64,000 bases of DNA from Paenibacillus tundrae (GTDB lineage Bacteria > Bacillota > Bacilli > Paenibacillales > Paenibacillaceae). The notes below the pieces were generated by a model. The model was not told the origin of the DNA, ran no database searches, and worked only from the letters and a program-made list of their open reading frames with translations. Positions 61,225 to 64,000 of this stretch are shown piece after piece. The DNA is taken from positions 39,404 to 103,403 of the forward strand of contig NZ_JAUSTI010000018.1 in assembly GCF_030812775.1 (NCBI RefSeq), written 5' to 3'. Every line of letters begins with the position of its first letter. Positions within the stretch are counted from its first letter, which is position 1. The position numbers and the translations under genes were made by a program.

Positions 61225-62886
61225 ATGGCGGAATCCTCCGATTTCCGCTCGCTCAAGGTTCTGGATCGTTTCCGGCATGTGATCGCGCGAACCGGAGCGG
61301 ATTACGATGTGTTGCGACTTATTTTGCGAGTGAAGTTCCAGATGGATCAGCGCCGTGTACCTACCGTTTTGGCAGGTAATTATGGGAACAAGAAACAAAA
61401 GGAGGGGAATCTATACCTTCGTTCGTTATGGTTATATGCCTTAATGGGATTGATTATGGTGCCCTTTATTGTCTGGGATACGGGACATTACATGCTTCAG
61501 ATGAGTATTGTTACGGCGATGTTGATGTTCATGATTATGACATCTATGGTCTCTGATTTCTCTTCCGTGCTACTCGATATCCGGGATCGGAATATCATCA
61601 TGACTAAGCCAGTCAATGCTCGTACCATCGGCATGGCTCGCGCCATTCACGCCGGAATCTACCTTTTGTTATTAACAGGCTCGCTTTCTATTCTTCCACT
61701 GGTGGCAACGCTCATTCGTTATGGGATTGGATTCTTCCTATTGTTTGCCGTGGCGCTTATCCTGATTAATATGCTGATTCTGGTGACCACCTCACTGGTC
61801 TATCTGTTCATGATGAAGTTCCTGGATGGCGAGAAGCTGAAGGATATGATCAACATGGTGCAGATTCTATTATCTGTCGGCATTGCCGTGGGGTATCAAC
61901 TGGTCATTCGCTCATTTAGCATCGTTGACTTCAACATGGTATTTACTCCGGAATGGTGGCAGTTATTCCTTCCTCCAGTATGGTATGCGGCTCTGTTCGA
62001 GTGGATTTTCGGCGGGGGTGGGAACGCATGGTTGTATGTCTTCTCGGCGTTAGCCATAGTCGTTCCAATTATCAGTCTGATAATCTACGTGAAGCTTATG
62101 CCGTCCTTTGAATTATATCTTGAGAAAATGGCTCACGCCGGTCAGACCTCAGGTCGCAGACGTGGAGGCTGGGATCGGGTCATGGCTAGAATGTTCTGTA
62201 GGACGCGGGAGGAGCAAGCGTGCTTTCGATTGTCTGCCAACATGATGCGTAACGAGCGTGAGTTCAAGCTTAAGGTGTATCCTAGCATTGGCTTGTCTCT
62301 CGTATTGCCATATATATTTTGGTTTACGTTTATGCAGGACTCTTCATGGGCTGAATTACGGGAGAGCGCACTCTTTTATACCTTATATATTATGTTGTTT
62401 GTCGTAGTAACTGTGGTGATGATGCTGAAATTTTCAGGGCACTACAAGGCGTTCTGGACGTTCCGCGCGGCGCCACTTGCCAATGATCATGCACTTTATA
62501 GTGGGACGTTAAAAGCCTTTTTGTGCAATATGTTTATGCCTGTCTTTATGATCAATGCGGCCATATTCCTCTGGGCGTTTGGCTTGAGAATTTTACCGGA
62601 CATTGTGATCATCCTGTTGATAGGAACAGCGCTCATTCCGTTAACTAGCAAACTGTTATTACGTAAGCCTCCGTTTTCGGAGTCGTTCAGTATGGCACAG
62701 CAAAGTGATGGATGGCTTGTGTTGCTGGCTTTGCCAGTGCTGGGTTTGTTTGCGGGGATACATTTCTACGTTCAATCCTTACCCGCAGGAATCTGGATTT
62801 ACATTGCGTTGCTCGTTATAGCAAATGCGATGCTCTGGACGCTGTTATATCCGGTGAAAGGTGTTCGTAAAGTGGTAGCTCATTGA
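61225..62886 (+). CDS. ABC transporter permease (YthQ-like)
   Basis: 553 residues with about twelve membrane segments, cytoplasmic N-terminus of ~75 residues and a basic loop near residue 310 (GRRRGGWDRVMARM). It follows its ATPase directly, the arrangement of B. subtilis ythP-ythQ. Substrate unknown. GCAGGAGGTG lies upstream. Bases 62887-64000 downstream hold no complete gene. Confidence 0.85.
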   Translation: MAESSDFRSLKVLDRFRHVIARTGADYDVLRLILRVKFQMDQRRVPTVLAGNYGNKKQKEGNLYLRSLWLYALMGLIMVPFIVWDTGHYMLQMSIVTAMLMFMIMTSMVSDFSSVLLDIRDRNIIMTKPVNARTIGMARAIHAGIYLLLLTGSLSILPLVATLIRYGIGFFLLFAVALILINMLILVTTSLVYLFMMKFLDGEKLKDMINMVQILLSVGIAVGYQLVIRSFSIVDFNMVFTPEWWQLFLPPVWYAALFEWIFGGGGNAWLYVFSALAIVVPIISLIIYVKLMPSFELYLEKMAHAGQTSGRRRGGWDRVMARMFCRTREEQACFRLSANMMRNEREFKLKVYPSIGLSLVLPYIFWFTFMQDSSWAELRESALFYTLYIMLFVVVTVVMMLKFSGHYKAFWTFRAAPLANDHALYSGTLKAFLCNMFMPVFMINAAIFLWAFGLRILPDIVIILLIGTALIPLTSKLLLRKPPFSESFSMAQQSDGWLVLLALPVLGLFAGIHFYVQSLPAGIWIYIALLVIANAMLWTLLYPVKGVRKVVAH

Positions 62887-62910
62887 GATGGGATTTGTAT
62901 ATAAAAAAGA

Positions 62911-62954
62911 AGAAGCCAAGGATGGATCGTCCGAATCCGCTTGGCTTCTCTTTG
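62911..62954 (+). terminator. terminator of the ABC exporter operon
   Basis: AGAAGCCAAG and CTTGGCTTCT arms, then CTTTGTT. Confidence 0.8.
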
Positions 62955-63171
62955 TTATATGCTGTGCTGTGGCCGACGTAGCGTATGTGATGGATTTCCG
63001 ACGGATAAAATCGATGTAACTTCCCTCCTTAAAGGAGTGATTTATTGATAAGAGATTGAGAATGATAAATGATAAATATTAAATACTAAATGATATTTGG
63101 GCGGCTTTCCGTTTGTGAGTATACTCTGATCGTTTGACCATTGAGTATTCGGGGAAACTTCAACACAGTCG

Positions 63172-63362
63172 AACGAACCTCACACACCTTATTCAGCCTA
63201 ATGTAGCCTCTTTTAAAATCTAACGAATCTCACACACGCTATCGAGTTGAAAACAAACGTTTCTCACCCATTTCAAGGGCATTTTAGTAAAATAGCGTGC
63301 CTAGGATTCGTTAGCCTTCAATCGGAAGCTATTCTCTCTATATAAGAGGTCTCAGGTTCGTT
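63172..63362. repeat. 191-bp long imperfect palindromic element
   Basis: AACGAACCT (63172) and AACGAATCT (63222) are 50 bases apart and are mirrored by ATTCGTT (63306) and AGGTTCGTT (63354), also 50 bases apart. CACGCTAT/ATAGCGTG (63235 and 63292) also pair. All pairs share one symmetry axis near 63267. No coding capacity. A folding intergenic repeat. Confidence 0.75.
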
Positions 63363-63408
63363 AGAGTTGTAGTAATCCTAAAGTTGTAATGCAAAACTAC
63401 AACTCTAA
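63361..63408. repeat. 13-bp perfect inverted repeat
   Basis: TTAGAGTTGTAGT (63361-63373) and ACTACAACTCTAA (63396-63408) around a 22-base loop. Directly adjoins the palindromic element. Confidence 0.7.
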
Positions 63409-63416
63409 TGTACCAA

Positions 63417-63473
63417 ACTACTGTCATGCTACTACTGTGATGTTACTTACTGTAATGCTATTACTATAATGCA
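63417..63473. repeat. four degenerate tandem repeats of 14-15 bases
   Basis: ACTACTGTCATGCT, ACTACTGTGATGTT, ACTTACTGTAATGCT and ATTACTATAATGCA in direct array. Confidence 0.7.
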
Positions 63474-63662
63474 AATGCTCTGACTTAAGATCTCAGGTCA
63501 GCTGGTCGTCGAGCAAAATAGGAGTGCTGATGAGCTCAATTCTGTTTTCACTTGATCCTGTATTAACAAAAGAAATGCTGAGATTATTTCCCAAAGAGGA
63601 AGCTTCATGGAATTAGATGGATGATAACAGGGGTAGGCGATGCCATGGATATTATTAAAAGA

Positions 63663-63715
63663 ACAAGAGAAGCCCATCGACAATTCGTTGGAATCCGAGT
63701 GGCTTCTCCTTGTTT
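63663..63715. terminator. orphan hairpin in the terminal non-coding stretch
   Basis: AACAAGAGAAGCC pairs with GGCTTCTCCTTGTT. No gene ends here in the window, so it may be a relic of a lost gene. Confidence 0.4.
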
Positions 63716-63906
63716 AGTACGACAAGTAATACTTATCAGCGGCACCCGCCACACACAAAATATCTGAGTCAGCATCTATGAGCTCACGTTGTAGAGCTTT
63801 CCTAAGATGTATTGCTCTTGCTAGAGAAAGCTACAACAGTAAAGGGATGGCTGCCGTGAACGGAACCTTACAACGTTGATCACCTTTAATATAAAACAAA
63901 GCGCCG

Positions 63907-64000
63907 TGTGGTATTATCCCCTTTAAGTAGACACTTAAAAAAACCTTCATGTTATCATGAGGGTTCAAGTGAGACTTGGAGGGGATATTTTTTTATGGCG
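63907..64000 (+). mobile_element. possible left end of an IS3-type insertion sequence
   Basis: TGTGGTATTATCCCCTTTAA, then GTAGACACTT, resembles IS3-family left ends, which start TG and contain an AAGTAGACAC-like block. A hairpin (AACCTTCATG/CATGAGGGTT), then GGAGGGG and an ATG at 63995 (reading M-A at the edge) follow, as for a transposase OrfA start. The element would continue beyond the window. Identification is tentative. Confidence 0.4.

Noticed and set aside
1..64000. CRISPR arrays, tRNA, rRNA and T-box or common riboswitch signatures
   Set aside because: No regularly spaced direct repeats with unique spacers, no tRNA-like cloverleaf and no T-box core were seen by reading; a covariance-model search was not possible.

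Overview
The window looks like a chromosomal segment of a Paenibacillus-type member of the Bacillales. The evidence is strong AGGAGG ribosome binding sites, moderate GC, a Spo0E-family phosphatase, an LCP cell-wall protein, GlnR/TnrA-type operators, a YjlC-Ndh pair and many two-component systems. There is no rRNA, tRNA, CRISPR array or prophage. Species cannot be fixed from sequence alone.

Layout. 1-6.9 kb: an aldo/keto reductase broken by an in-frame stop and cut by the window edge, an LCP ligase, a large DUF2339 membrane protein, an FHA-winged helix regulator and a small methyltransferase. 6.9-13.1 kb: an operon for a surface lipoprotein of the Cthe_2159 type, a DUF4956 membrane protein and a VTC-type polyphosphate polymerase domain protein. 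It diverges from an OmpR-type two-component system, and a 19-bp inverted repeat lies between them. 13.2-15.3 kb: a small hypothetical gene, an SDR and a divergent TetR regulator. 15.3-21.9 kb: a nitrite assimilation operon (nirB, nirD, formate/nitrite channel, siroheme methyltransferase) that diverges from an ANTAR protein and a TrpD2-like protein. The shared region holds two perfect GlnR/TnrA boxes, a sigma-A promoter, an ANTAR-type dual hairpin and an overlapping terminator. This is the most informative regulatory region of the window. 21.9-32.5 kb: thioesterase, MITE-like repeat, acetate transporter, Spo0E-like protein, GlnL-like regulator with a third GlnR/TnrA box, amino acid symporter, soluble chemoreceptor, Crp-family regulator, PepT, NamA and an SRPBCC protein.

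32.8-48.3 kb: a four-module hybrid sensor kinase paired with a receiver-BTAD regulator, photolyase, a GyrI-like protein, an acyltransferase, a 48-residue CxxC protein with an HNH nuclease, a VTT membrane protein, a DUF1835 protein, a cupin, CsbD, a yjlC-ndh operon with a Rex-like operator, and a lipoprotein. 48.6-53.4 kb: an NAD(P)-binding protein, copies of a dispersed repeat, a second OmpR-type two-component system and two PepSY proteins. 53.8-62.9 kb: a secreted GH43-CBM13 galactanase-like enzyme; a sugar ABC importer operon without ATPase that carries a metallo-beta-lactamase hydrolase and a GntR/HutC repressor with tandem operators; and an ABC exporter pair. The last 1.1 kb has no complete gene. 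It holds a 191-bp palindromic element, tandem repeats and a possible IS left end.

Main themes: nitrogen control (GlnR/TnrA boxes combined with ANTAR antitermination), redox control of NADH dehydrogenase, surface polymer functions under two-component control, and several intergenic repeat families.
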